From Bartonella clarridgeiae ATCC 51734 (GTDB lineage Bacteria > Pseudomonadota > Alphaproteobacteria > Rhizobiales > Rhizobiaceae): a stretch of 64,000 bases of DNA. How positions within the stretch are numbered: the stretch's first letter is position 1; every line of letters starts with the position of its first letter. The notes under the pieces were generated by a model that was not told the DNA's origin, did not search any database, and worked only from the letters and a program-made list of their open reading frames with translations. A program made the translations under genes and the position numbers. The DNA lies in contig NZ_KI912397.1 in the NCBI RefSeq assembly GCF_000518185.1, positions 1 through 64,000 of the forward strand, in the 5' to 3' direction. Of this stretch, positions 1 to 9,380 are shown in pieces.

Positions 1-9
1 TTATTTCAT

Positions 10-1185
10 TTATTCAATGATTTTAGATACGATACCAGCCCCAACGGTACGGCCACCTTCTCGAATTGCAAAACGGAGCTTCTCCTCCATTGCAATCGGC
101 ACAATCAAAGAAACATCCATAGCGACATTATCACCTGGCATAACCATTTCTGTGCCCTCAGGCAACGTAACTATACCGGTGACATCTGTCGTACGAAAAT
201 AAAATTGCGGACGATAATTCGTGAAAAACGGTGTGTGACGACCACCTTCATCTTTCGTTAAAATATAGGCCTCAGCTTTAAACTTAGTATGCGGCGTAAC
301 AGAACCAGGCTTTGCCAACACCTGACCACGCTCAATCCCTTCACGATCAACACCACGAAGCAAAGCTCCAATATTATCACCAGCCTGACCTTGATCCAAA
401 AGCTTACGAAACATTTCAACCCCGGTGACTGTCGTCTTAGACGTAGGACGAATACCGATAATCTCTATTTCTTCACCAACTTTAATAACACCACGCTCAA
501 CACGACCTGTAACAACCGTACCACGACCAGATATGGAAAATACATCTTCAATAGGCATCAAAAACGGTTGATCAACTGGACGTTCAGGTGTCGGTATATA
601 CTTATCAACTTCACTCATCAAAAGACGAACGGAATCTTCCCCTATACTCTTATTAGAATCCTCAAGGGCTGCTAAAGCTGACCCTTTAACTATGGGAATA
701 TCATCCCCAGGAAAATCATATTTCGATAAAAGTTCTCGAACCTCAAGTTCAACAAGCTCTAAAAGCTCTGCATCATCAACCTGATCAACTTTATTTAGAA
801 AAACAACAATCGCTGGAACACCAACCTGACGTGCCAACAAAATATGCTCCCGAGTCTGAGGCATAGGACCATCCGCTGCAGAAACAACCAATATAGCTCC
901 ATCCATTTGCGCAGCCCCTGTAATCATGTTCTTAACATAATCCGCATGACCAGGACAATCAACATGGGCATAGTGACGACTCTCCGTTTCATACTCAACA
1001 TGCGCAGTAGATATCGTTATACCACGAGCACGCTCCTCAGGGGCTGCATCAATTTGATCATATGCTTTAAATTCACCAAAATACTTCGTAATCGCTGCTG
1101 TCAATGAAGTCTTCCCATGATCAACGTGACCAATCGTACCTATATTAACATGCGGCTTCGTACGTTCAAATTTGCTCTTTGCCAT
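10..1185 (-). CDS. tuf: Elongation factor Tu
   Basis: EF-Tu, the GTPase that delivers aminoacyl-tRNA to the ribosomal A site. The 391-aa protein has the full family length. The G1 loop GHVDHGKT is near residue 19, DCPGH (G3) near 76 and NKVD (G4) near 131, followed by the two beta-barrel domains and the usual C-terminus ending in VSKIIE. The ATG start follows a purine-rich stretch. It is the last gene of the str operon, about 75 bp downstream of fusA. Many alphaproteobacteria carry a second tuf copy elsewhere, which this window cannot show. Identification is certain. Confidence 0.98.
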   Translation of the reverse strand: MAKSKFERTKPHVNIGTIGHVDHGKTSLTAAITKYFGEFKAYDQIDAAPEERARGITISTAHVEYETESRHYAHVDCPGHADYVKNMITGAAQMDGAILVVSAADGPMPQTREHILLARQVGVPAIVVFLNKVDQVDDAELLELVELEVRELLSKYDFPGDDIPIVKGSALAALEDSNKSIGEDSVRLLMSEVDKYIPTPERPVDQPFLMPIEDVFSISGRGTVVTGRVERGVIKVGEEIEIIGIRPTSKTTVTGVEMFRKLLDQGQAGDNIGALLRGVDREGIERGQVLAKPGSVTPHTKFKAEAYILTKDEGGRHTPFFTNYRPQFYFRTTDVTGIVTLPEGTEMVMPGDNVAMDVSLIVPIAMEEKLRFAIREGGRTVGAGIVSKIIE

Positions 1186-1260
1186 TTGAGCTCTCCATTT
1201 TTTTGTTCAAATCATGAACTAAGTTAAAGTTAATATACGATCACAAATTACGTATATTGA

Positions 1261-3345
1261 TTACGCGTATCTTTTCTGAATCTCCTGCGCTACAGCTAAA
1301 GGAACTGGCTCATAATGATCAAATTGCATCGTATATTGAGCTCGCCCCTGACTCATTGATCGAAGTGTATTTACATAACCAAACATATTTGCCAAAGGAA
1401 CCATTGCATTTACAACTGTCGCAATACCACGGACTTCAGTACCTGAAATCTGACCTCGACGAGAATTTAAATCACCAATTACATCACCAACATAATCTTC
1501 CGGCGCTACAACCTCCACCTTCATAATTGGTTCAAGAAGTTGAGCACCAGCTTTTTTTGCACCTTCCCGAAATGCTGCACGCGCAGCAATCTCAAAGGCT
1601 AAAACAGAAGAATCAACATCATGATAGCCACCATCAATCAAAGTAGCTTTTACACCAAGCATAGGAAATCCGGCAAGAGGACCTGACCCCATAACACTTT
1701 CAATACCTTTTTGAACACCTGGAATATACTCTTTAGGGACAGCACCACCAACAATTTTTGATTCAAAAATGAAATCATCGCCCCCATGAGGTTCAAAAAT
1801 AATTTTTACACGAGCAAATTGCCCAGCACCACCAGACTGCTTCTTATGAGTATAATCAATTTCAGCAACCTTCGTTATCGATTCACGATAAGCCACTTGA
1901 GGCTGTCCGACATTAGCTTCAACCTTAAATTCACGCCGCATACGATCAACAATAATATCAAGATGAAGCTCACCCATTCCAGCAATAATCGTCTGACCAG
2001 ATTCCTCATCCGACTTAACACGAAACGAAGGATCTTCCGCAGCCAAACGATTAAGAGCAAGACCCATTTTTTCTTGATCCGCCTTTGTTTTCGGCTCAAT
2101 AGCAATTTCAATAACAGGTTCAGGAAATTCCATCCGCTCCAAAATAACAGGCTTCAAAGGATCACAAAGAGTATCACCCGTTGTTGTCTCCTTAAGACCA
2201 GCAAGAGCAACAATATCACCTGCAAATGCCTCTTCAATATCCTCACGAGAATTAGAATGCATCTGAAGCATACGTCCCAAACGCTCTCTTTTTCCCTTTA
2301 CAGTATTTTCAAGAGAAATACCTTTTTGAACCTTACCAGAATAAATGCGACAAAAAGTCAATGACCCAACAAACGGATCATTCATAATTTTAAAAGCAAG
2401 CATAGAAAGCGGAGCTTCATCTGAAGATTCACGCGTTGTTTCAGCCTCAGTCTTAACATCAATACCACTAATAGCTGGAACATCAACCGGAGAAGGAAGA
2501 TAAGAAACAATAGCATCTAAAAGTGGTTGAACACCTTTATTTTTAAAAGCTGTACCACAAAGAACCGGATGAAATTGAACTTCTATTGTTCCTTTACGAA
2601 CAAGAGCAACAAGCTGCTCCTTGGTTGGCATAACCCCCTCTAAATAAGCTTCTGTTGCAGCTTCATCAACTTCAACAGCCATCTCAATCAATTTTTCTCG
2701 GTATTCTTCTGCCTTTTCCTTTAATTCAGCAGGTATCTCACTTACCGTAGCTGAAGCTCCAATGGAACCATCCCATTTCAACGCTTTCATCTCGATAAGA
2801 TCAACAACACCTTCAAAATCATTTTCAGCACCTATCGGCAATTGCAGAACAAGCGCCCTAGCACCTAACCGAGAAGCAACCATTTCTACACTACGATAGA
2901 AATCGGCCCCAATTTTATCCATCTTATTAACAAATATCATACGGGGCACATGATACTTCTCAGCCTGCCGCCAAACAGTTTCTGTTTGAGGCTCCACTCC
3001 TGCATTCGCATCCAACAACGCTATAGCACCATCAAGAACACGCAAAGAGCGCTCAACTTCAATTGTAAAATCAACGTGACCAGGTGTATCAATGATATTA
3101 AAGCGGCGCTTCCGACCATCATGTCCTTTCCAAAAAGTAGTCGTCGCAGCGGATGTAATTGTAATACCACGCTCCTGCTCCTGCTCCATCCAATCCATCG
3201 TAGAAGCACCATCATGCGTTTCACCAATTTTGTGATTCTTACCAGTATAGAACAAAATACGCTCAGTCATCGTGGTCTTACCGGCATCAATATGCGCCAT
3301 AATACCAAAATTACGATAGTCCTCAATTTTATATTCGCGAGCCAT
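1261..3345 (-). CDS. fusA: Elongation factor G
   Basis: EF-G, the translocation GTPase, also used with RRF in ribosome recycling. The G1 motif AHIDAGKTT, the G3 motif DTPGHVDF and the G4 motif NKMDK are all present, followed by domains II to V of a standard bacterial EF-G. The reading frame opens 33 bases further upstream, but the conserved N-terminus [20 protein letters not shown] places the start at 3345, giving 694 aa. It sits 33 bp after rpsG and ahead of tuf in the same transcription unit. Nothing unusual is visible. Confidence 0.97.
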   Translation of the reverse strand: MAREYKIEDYRNFGIMAHIDAGKTTMTERILFYTGKNHKIGETHDGASTMDWMEQEQERGITITSAATTTFWKGHDGRKRRFNIIDTPGHVDFTIEVERSLRVLDGAIALLDANAGVEPQTETVWRQAEKYHVPRMIFVNKMDKIGADFYRSVEMVASRLGARALVLQLPIGAENDFEGVVDLIEMKALKWDGSIGASATVSEIPAELKEKAEEYREKLIEMAVEVDEAATEAYLEGVMPTKEQLVALVRKGTIEVQFHPVLCGTAFKNKGVQPLLDAIVSYLPSPVDVPAISGIDVKTEAETTRESSDEAPLSMLAFKIMNDPFVGSLTFCRIYSGKVQKGISLENTVKGKRERLGRMLQMHSNSREDIEEAFAGDIVALAGLKETTTGDTLCDPLKPVILERMEFPEPVIEIAIEPKTKADQEKMGLALNRLAAEDPSFRVKSDEESGQTIIAGMGELHLDIIVDRMRREFKVEANVGQPQVAYRESITKVAEIDYTHKKQSGGAGQFARVKIIFEPHGGDDFIFESKIVGGAVPKEYIPGVQKGIESVMGSGPLAGFPMLGVKATLIDGGYHDVDSSVLAFEIAARAAFREGAKKAGAQLLEPIMKVEVVAPEDYVGDVIGDLNSRRGQISGTEVRGIATVVNAMVPLANMFGYVNTLRSMSQGRAQYTMQFDHYEPVPLAVAQEIQKRYA

Positions 3346-3378
3346 TCTTTTTTGCCTTAGATTTTTTTCTAAATACAC

Positions 3379-3849
3379 CTACCAGCGATAATGAGAAAAT
3401 GCACGATTAGCTTCAGCCATACGATGAACATCTTCCCTCTTTTTCACTGCAGAACCACGATTATTAGCAGCATCAACCAACTCACCAGAAAGGCGATCAA
3501 TCATTGTTGTTTCATTTCGCCCACGCGCCGCCGCAATCAACCAACGAATAGCTAAAGCCTGACGCCGATCAGGACGGACATCAATTGGGACCTGATAAGT
3601 CGCACCCCCAACACGACGCGAACGAACTTCAATATGCGGAGCTATATTTTCCAACGCCTGATGAAACACAGCAACAGGATCTGTCTTAACCTTATTCTCA
3701 ACAGAATCAAGCGCACCATAAACAATACGCTCAGCTACTGACTTTTTACCATCAAACATAATGGCGTTCATAAATTTCGCAATAACCAAATCACCGTATT
3801 TAGGATCTGGATTAATTTCACGTTTTTCTGCTCTATGGCGACGGGACAT
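3379..3849 (-). CDS. rpsG: 30S ribosomal protein S7
   Basis: Primary 16S rRNA-binding protein that organises the head of the 30S subunit. At 156 aa it has the exact bacterial length. It begins [20 protein letters not shown] and carries the conserved [16 protein letters not shown] segment. It follows rpsL by 17 bp and precedes fusA, so it is co-transcribed with both. In enterobacteria S7 is the translational repressor of this operon; that control is not demonstrated here. Confidence 0.98.
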   Translation of the reverse strand: MSRRHRAEKREINPDPKYGDLVIAKFMNAIMFDGKKSVAERIVYGALDSVENKVKTDPVAVFHQALENIAPHIEVRSRRVGGATYQVPIDVRPDRRQALAIRWLIAAARGRNETTMIDRLSGELVDAANNRGSAVKKREDVHRMAEANRAFSHYRW

Positions 3850-3866
3850 TGGCTTTGTCTCTCAAT

Positions 3867-4238
3867 TTATTTTGGACGCTTTGCGCCATACTTAGAACGA
3901 CGCTGTTTACGATTTTTGACACCCTGAGTATCAAGCAAACCACGAACAATGTGATATCGAACCCCAGGCAGATCCTTTACACGACCACCACGAATCATCA
4001 CAACAGAGTGCTCCTGAAGATTATGCCCCTCACCAGGAATATAACCAATTACCTCAAACCCATTCGTCAAACGAACTTTCGCAACTTTACGAAGAGCAGA
4101 ATTCGGCTTCTTCGGTGTCGTTGTATATACACGCGTACAAACGCCACGCTTTTGCGGATTCTCTTGAAGAGCAGGAACCTTATTGCGTTTAACTGGCACT
4201 ACTCGTGGCTTTCTAATCAACTGATTTACGGTAGGCAT
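3867..4238 (-). CDS. rpsL: 30S ribosomal protein S12
   Basis: Decoding-centre protein, the classical streptomycin target. With the start at [12 protein letters not shown] the protein is 123 aa, the standard length. The open frame extends 21 codons further upstream, but a strong ribosome-binding site (GAGGAAGG) lies just before this ATG. The decoding loop [18 protein letters not shown] carries Lys in KPNSA, the wild-type streptomycin-sensitive state. The conserved [13 protein letters not shown] loop follows. It is the first gene of the str operon. Confidence 0.98.
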   Translation of the reverse strand: MPTVNQLIRKPRVVPVKRNKVPALQENPQKRGVCTRVYTTTPKKPNSALRKVAKVRLTNGFEVIGYIPGEGHNLQEHSVVMIRGGRVKDLPGVRYHIVRGLLDTQGVKNRKQRRSKYGAKRPK

Positions 4239-4702
4239 GCAACCTTCCTCTTTAAACAATCTGCATTCGTCGTACCCACTTGGGCTTCCATTACCATACA
4301 TTTACTCCGATAATATCCAGAATAAATACATAGTTCATAATACAAAATCGGGCATGACTGTATAAAACAGTTTACCCGACTACTAGCATAGGAGGCAATA
4401 GCCTCTTGCATTAGCATTTTCTTTAAATCTTACAAACTTTCCTTAAGATGAATTCAAAATCACCCTAATCCTTAATCACTTTCATACTGATTGCGATAGC
4501 TTCTAATAGCGGGAACACATACGTTCGTCAAGTACTAAACATCAGAAAAATTTGCAAAATTAAAAATTCAATTGAGCAAAAAAGCTAATACACAAAATAA
4601 TAAGCTCACACGACAAAATGACTACAATATATTGGGGGTAATTGCATAATACTCAACAGAACGACTTGCTAATTACACACCTGATACTTAAAACTAAACA
4701 AC
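4239..4702. other. Divergent intergenic region, str operon leader / xthA upstream
   Basis: There is no gene here. The segment separates the leftward str operon from rightward xthA and must hold the promoters of both. I could not single out a convincing -35/-10 pair by eye. An inverted repeat at 4349-4378 is listed separately. Confidence 0.5.
4349..4378 (-). promoter_or_regulatory. Inverted repeat in the rpsL leader
   Basis: The arms CGGGCATGACTG and CAGTTTACCCG flank a 7-base AT loop, giving an imperfect hairpin about 110 bases upstream of rpsL. On the minus strand the second arm is followed by ATTTTGTATT. It could be a leader hairpin of the str operon or the terminator of a gene outside the window read in the same direction. 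The pairing is visible; the function is inference. Confidence 0.35.
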
Positions 4703-5485
4703 ATGAAAATAGCAACATGGAATATAGCTGGTATAAAAGCGCGACATGAAACATTATGTAAATGGCTAAAACAGAATCAACCCGATATAGTTTGCTTACA
4801 AGAAATTAAAAGTGTTGATGAGAATTTCCCGCGTGATACAATTGAAAGTTTAGGCTATCATATAGAAACGCATGGACAAAAAAGCTTCAATGGTGTTGCA
4901 ATTCTCTCCAAAAAAGTACCTGATGAAATTATTCGTCGATTACCAGGTGATAATAATGATAAGCAAGCACGTTATATTGAAACTGTTTATTCAACAAATA
5001 AAGGAAGTATTCGTGTTGCTTCCCTCTATCTTCCAAATGGCAACCCTATCAATAGCGAGAAATACCTTTATAAAATGGAATGGATGAAGAGATTCTATAC
5101 ACATGCAAAATCGTTACTTGCATATGAAGAACCTCTAATCCTCGCTGGTGACTATAATGTCATTCCGACCCCATTAGATGCAAAAAATCCCCAAGAATGG
5201 AGCAATGATGCTTTATTCCTTCCACAAATAAGACAAATATTTCAATGTATTGTTCATTTAGGTTTCTATGACGCTATTCGATGTGTTACAGACACTCCAT
5301 CGTTTAGTTTTTGGGATTTTCAAGCTGGTGCATGGAAAAAAAATAATGGTATACGTATTGACCATTTATTATTATCGCCAGAAGCCGCAGATCAACTGAT
5401 TTGTGCGTACAGCCAAACAGAAATGAGAGGACATCAAAAACCATCAGACCACATTCCCATTTGGGTCCAACTCAACTGCGATTAA
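4703..5485 (+). CDS. xthA: Exodeoxyribonuclease III
   Basis: Class II AP endonuclease and 3'-5' exonuclease of base-excision repair (EEP superfamily). The protein is 260 aa. It opens MKIATWNIAGIKAR with the metal-site Asn. LQEIK (Glu near 34) follows, then GDYNV (Asp and Asn near 150) and the closing SDHIPIW Asp-His pair, so the Mg-binding and catalytic residues are intact. It lies divergently from rpsL and upstream of the amino acid transporter with a 150-bp AT-rich gap, so it is probably its own unit. Confidence 0.95.
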   Translation: MKIATWNIAGIKARHETLCKWLKQNQPDIVCLQEIKSVDENFPRDTIESLGYHIETHGQKSFNGVAILSKKVPDEIIRRLPGDNNDKQARYIETVYSTNKGSIRVASLYLPNGNPINSEKYLYKMEWMKRFYTHAKSLLAYEEPLILAGDYNVIPTPLDAKNPQEWSNDALFLPQIRQIFQCIVHLGFYDAIRCVTDTPSFSFWDFQAGAWKKNNGIRIDHLLLSPEAADQLICAYSQTEMRGHQKPSDHIPIWVQLNCD

Positions 5486-5632
5486 TGAAATATAATTTTT
5501 GTTTGATGGGATATATAAAAAATGGATATATAAAAAAAATCCCACCTAAAATAATAAATATGCTACATCACATATCGAAATATATCCTGAATAAAGCAAA
5601 AAGAATAAAGAAATAAAAAAATGGAGGAAATA

Positions 5633-6538
5633 ATGAGAAAATCACTTTTAATATTTATTGTAGTAATTTCTATGGGGTTAACGAGCATTGCTCATGCTAC
5701 AAATGATACACTTGAGAAAATTAAAAAAACAGGAGAAATCACTTTAGGTGTTCGCGAATCATCAGGTCTAGCTTATGCACTTGGTAATGGTAAATATACA
5801 GGATTCCATACGGAAATGGCGGAACGTATCATTGATGATATCTCAAAAAAAATTGGTAAACCAATCAAAGTTAATTATCTTCCCATTACATCACAAAATC
5901 GAATCCCTCTACTGAAAAACGGTACTTATGATTTTGAATGTGGATCTACAACAAATGATTCTGCTCGTAGTAAAGAAGCTGCATTTGCATATACAACCTA
6001 TGTTGAATCAGTTAAAATTGTTGTAAAGAAAAATTCTGGCATTAAATCTATTGACGATTTAAATGGCAAAACAGTTGCAACAACCACTGGTACGACAGCT
6101 GTACAGCTCATCCGTAAAAATAAACGTCAAAAAAACATTCATTTTAAAGTCGTGAATGGTAAAGACCACGGAGATAGCTTCCTATTATTAGAATCCGGTC
6201 GAGCTGATGCATTTGTCATGGATACATCAATTCTCTCTGCAAATATCGCTAAATCAAAAAATCCATCCGATTATATAATTCTTGACACTACACTCTCCGT
6301 TGAACCTATCGCTTGTATGCTCCGCCTAAATGACAAAAACTTTGAACAGGTCATTAACGATAGCATCGTACGTCAAATCAATGATTCATCACTCGAAAAA
6401 CTCTATAATAAGTGGTTCATGGAACCAATTCCCCCTACAAATACTATCATCAATCTTCCTCTATCTAAAGAAACTCAATATGCTTGGGAGCACCCAAATA
6501 ATAAACCACGGGAAAATTATATAGAAAACAAGCTATAA
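5633..6538 (+). CDS. gltI: Amino acid ABC transporter, periplasmic binding protein (GltI-like)
   Basis: Solute-binding component of a polar amino acid (glutamate/aspartate type) importer. A signal peptide is clear: MRKSLLIFIVVISMGLTSIAHA, then mature ATNDTLEKIKKTGEITLGVRESS, typical of the SBP_bac_3 family. The frame opens four codons earlier, but GGAGG sits between that ATG and the one at 5633, so 5633 is chosen (301 aa). The ligand-site pattern GTTAVQ...DAFVMD is present. It is first in a four-gene set with two permeases and an ATPase. Substrate specificity is inferred from overall resemblance to E. coli GltI. Confidence 0.88.
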   Translation: MRKSLLIFIVVISMGLTSIAHATNDTLEKIKKTGEITLGVRESSGLAYALGNGKYTGFHTEMAERIIDDISKKIGKPIKVNYLPITSQNRIPLLKNGTYDFECGSTTNDSARSKEAAFAYTTYVESVKIVVKKNSGIKSIDDLNGKTVATTTGTTAVQLIRKNKRQKNIHFKVVNGKDHGDSFLLLESGRADAFVMDTSILSANIAKSKNPSDYIILDTTLSVEPIACMLRLNDKNFEQVINDSIVRQINDSSLEKLYNKWFMEPIPPTNTIINLPLSKETQYAWEHPNNKPRENYIENKL

Positions 6539-6553
6539 AATCATTACAAGAAA

Positions 6554-6587
6554 ATGATTATACTCCTTACAAATTGAGTATAATCAT
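6554..6587 (+). other. Perfect 12-bp hairpin between binding-protein and permease genes
   Basis: ATGATTATACTC (6554-6565) and GAGTATAATCAT (6576-6587) are perfect inverted repeats around a 10-base loop. They sit 15 bases after the gltI stop and about 90 bases before gltJ. There is no long T tract, so it is not a textbook terminator. Intercistronic hairpins in this position in ABC importer operons commonly protect the upstream mRNA, giving more binding protein than permease. That role is inferred. Confidence 0.55.
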
Positions 6588-6677
6588 ATTCTAAATTTTC
6601 AATACACTTAGCATACATCAATATGGCTGATTTATTCTCTCTAATTAGCAGCTGATTAACTTGAGGAAAATCAATTA

Positions 6678-7430
6678 ATGGACTTCTCGTTCCTTTGCAC
6701 AGATGATCTTAATCATACATTAGTAGCCGGGTGCCTCGGAACTCCTGGCATAAGTCATACCTATTTGGATACACTCCTCGATGGTTTTAAAAATACAGCA
6801 ATATTATCTATTTATTCATTGATATTGGCTGTATTTGTTGGTGTTATTATAGGAATGATACGTACCCTGCCCAAGACTTCCATTATTAATAGCTTTCTGC
6901 GTGCTATTGGTGCTTTTTGGGTAGAAACTATGCGTAATATTCCTTTACTTGTACAAGTATTTTTATGGTATTTTGTTGTGCCTAAAATTTATCCACCCGC
7001 AATGAATTTCCCACCCATTTTATTAATAACCTGTGCTTTAGGTTTTTTTACATCCGCACGTATCGCAGAGCAAATTCGCTCCGGTATTGAATCTATTCCC
7101 TCTGGGCAACGTTATGCTGCTATGGCAATGGGATTTAATACTTATCAGAGTTATCGTTACATCATATTACCACGTGCTATTCGTACAATCATGCCACCAC
7201 TCACTTCAGAAGCAATGGGCATTGTGAAAAATTCATCTATAGCATTCGCTGTTTCTATTAATGAGCTAATGCAATTTCAATATCAAACGATTGAAGAAGT
7301 AAGTCATGTTTATGAAAATTATCTTCTTGTTACAATCCTTTATATTCTTATATCCCTATTCATATTTGTCATCATGACAATAATTGAGAGAATAATTAAA
7401 ATTCCCTGTTTTCAAAAAGAGGGGCGTTAA
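6678..7430 (+). CDS. gltJ: Amino acid ABC transporter permease (GltJ-like)
   Basis: Inner-membrane permease subunit of the polar amino acid importer, 250 aa with several hydrophobic segments. The cytoplasmic EAA loop that contacts the ATPase is seen in EQIRSGIESIPSGQRYAAMA...ILPRAIR. WVETMRNIPLLVQVFLWYF is a signature of the GltJ/HisM family. The ATG at 6678 has TGAGGAAAA upstream. It is followed after 2 bp by the second permease, with which it would form a heterodimer. Confidence 0.9.
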   Translation: MDFSFLCTDDLNHTLVAGCLGTPGISHTYLDTLLDGFKNTAILSIYSLILAVFVGVIIGMIRTLPKTSIINSFLRAIGAFWVETMRNIPLLVQVFLWYFVVPKIYPPAMNFPPILLITCALGFFTSARIAEQIRSGIESIPSGQRYAAMAMGFNTYQSYRYIILPRAIRTIMPPLTSEAMGIVKNSSIAFAVSINELMQFQYQTIEEVSHVYENYLLVTILYILISLFIFVIMTIIERIIKIPCFQKEGR

Positions 7431-7432
7431 CT

Positions 7433-8140
7433 ATGGTAATAGAATTTATAAACTCTTATTCTCCTTTTAATTTTTCAGAATTTGATTTTTCGTTTTTTAC
7501 TTTTGATATATTCTGTTCTTATATTTTATCAGGTTTACTTTTTAGCGTTTTTCTAACGATTGTTACAACCGTATTTGGTCTTATCTTCGGCATATTATTG
7601 GCAATGATGCGTCTTTCTTCCGTTAAACTGCTTTCTACACTTTCTATAATTTACATTACTGCCATGCGATCAATACCGCTTGTAATGGTTATTTTATGGT
7701 TTTTTGTGCTTCTGCCTTTTATAACAGGTACATCAATCGGTGCTAATAAATCAGCATTAATTACTTTTACTGCATTCGAAGCTGCTTATTTTGCCGAAAT
7801 TATGCGCGCTGGCATACTTTCAATTTCGCAAGGACAAAAACAGGCAGGTCAAGCTCTCGGAATGACGTATTGGCAAAATATGCGCATTGTCATTCTTCCT
7901 CAAGCTTTCAGAAATATGCTACCAGTCTTTTTAACACAAATTATTATCCTGTTTCAGGATACAACACTTGTCTATGCAATCAGTGGCAATAGCCTTTTAA
8001 ATGGCTTTGATATTGTTTCTAACAATTTCGGTGTAAAGCAAGAAGCTTATATTTTAGCCGCAATTTTCTATTTTGTTATCTGTTTTACATTATCGCAGAT
8101 AGTTTTACTCTTGCAGAAAAAAATATCCATTATTCGCTAA
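7433..8140 (+). CDS. gltK: Amino acid ABC transporter permease (GltK-like)
   Basis: Second permease of the importer, 235 aa and strongly hydrophobic. Family marks are [16 protein letters not shown] and the EAA loop [23 protein letters not shown] followed by [11 protein letters not shown]. The start overlaps the preceding gene's translation zone: GAGGGG lies inside the end of gltJ, so the pair is translationally linked. An ATPase gene follows after 10 bp. Confidence 0.9.
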   Translation: MVIEFINSYSPFNFSEFDFSFFTFDIFCSYILSGLLFSVFLTIVTTVFGLIFGILLAMMRLSSVKLLSTLSIIYITAMRSIPLVMVILWFFVLLPFITGTSIGANKSALITFTAFEAAYFAEIMRAGILSISQGQKQAGQALGMTYWQNMRIVILPQAFRNMLPVFLTQIIILFQDTTLVYAISGNSLLNGFDIVSNNFGVKQEAYILAAIFYFVICFTLSQIVLLLQKKISIIR

Positions 8141-8150
8141 CAGGGGGAAA

Positions 8151-8900
8151 ATGATGTCTACTCATATGATCGAAATGAAAAATGTTTCTAACTGGTATGG
8201 CGAAGTTAACATTCTTAAAAACTGTACAACCAATATCAACAAAGGAGAAGTGGTTGTAGTTTGTGGACCGTCAGGATCAGGTAAATCAACCCTCATAAAA
8301 ACCATTAATGCCCTAGTACCTTTTCAAAAAGGTGAAATTTGGATTGATGGCATACCAGTTCATTCAAAACAAACCAATTTATCCAAATTGCGTAGCCATG
8401 TAGGAATGGTGTTTCAACATTTCGAGCTTTTTCCACATTTATCCGTCATGGAAAATTTAACTATTGCACAAATTAAAGTTTTAAAACGCAGTAAAAAAGA
8501 AGCGCTTGAGCGTGGCTTATTATATCTTGAACGCGTTGGACTTGTAGAACATAAAGATAAATATCCTGGTCAGCTTTCTGGAGGACAACAACAGCGTGTT
8601 GCCATTGCACGTTCTTTAACTATGGATCCACTTGTTATGCTCTTTGATGAACCAACTTCTGCTTTAGATCCAGAAATGGTAGGTGAAGTATTAGATGTCA
8701 TGATAGGCTTAGCAGAAGAAGGTATGACAATGATTTGTGTTACTCACGAAATGAGCTTCGCTCAAAAAGTATCAAAACGTATAATTTTTATGGATAAAGG
8801 GATGATTCTCGAAGACTGTTCATCTGAAGAATTTTTCTCTGATCCACAAGCTAGAACGCCACGGGCTCAAGAATTTTTATCAAAAATTCTTAATCATTAA
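8151..8900 (+). CDS. gltL: Amino acid ABC transporter ATP-binding protein (GltL-like)
   Basis: ATPase of the importer, 249 aa. Walker A is GPSGSGKST (near residue 40), followed by the Q-loop [10 protein letters not shown], the signature LSGGQQQR, Walker [14 protein letters not shown] and the switch His in [15 protein letters not shown] precedes two adjacent ATG codons; either may start. It is the last gene of the operon. No terminator hairpin is obvious after it. Confidence 0.94.
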   Translation: MMSTHMIEMKNVSNWYGEVNILKNCTTNINKGEVVVVCGPSGSGKSTLIKTINALVPFQKGEIWIDGIPVHSKQTNLSKLRSHVGMVFQHFELFPHLSVMENLTIAQIKVLKRSKKEALERGLLYLERVGLVEHKDKYPGQLSGGQQQRVAIARSLTMDPLVMLFDEPTSALDPEMVGEVLDVMIGLAEEGMTMICVTHEMSFAQKVSKRIIFMDKGMILEDCSSEEFFSDPQARTPRAQEFLSKILNH

Positions 8901-9380
8901 TCATTACATTGTAATTCAGATTATATCGATGATAGATTATAAATAAACTAAATTTTTAACTGAGGTTTTTTAAGAATTGTTATTTTTAAATAAAATTAAC
9001 AATTCATGATATTGTTATATATTATATTTATCTAAAAGTAGCAAAATGAATTCTTAAATGGACAAATCCAATATCGATCTTGCGCATTGATTATTTAAAT
9101 AAGACCTAATCAATATTGTTACATACAAGTTTTTTCCTAAAATATTATATTTGCAAAAATAGTGTGTGAGCAGAAAGATCGCTTTTTTCAATTACAAATA
9201 AAAATTATTATCCTCTGGTATAAGATTTTTTTCTCCTTATTAATTTTCACTTTAACAGTGTCGAGATATTTATTAATTTATGAGTTTCCACTTAATCATA
9301 AATTTAGTCACGGATGTAAATGCATGAAGTATCAAAAAAGCTATCCAAAATATTTTTTTAAAATGGACATAAAATTTGAG
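8901..9380. other. AT-rich intergenic region without a recognisable gene
   Basis: About 480 bases between convergent gltL and valS. I see no coding signature on either strand and no clear terminator stem. Confidence 0.6.

Noticed and set aside
1786-2364. 192-aa frame antisense to fusA
   Set aside because: Entirely inside a certain gene; composition is that of a shadow frame.
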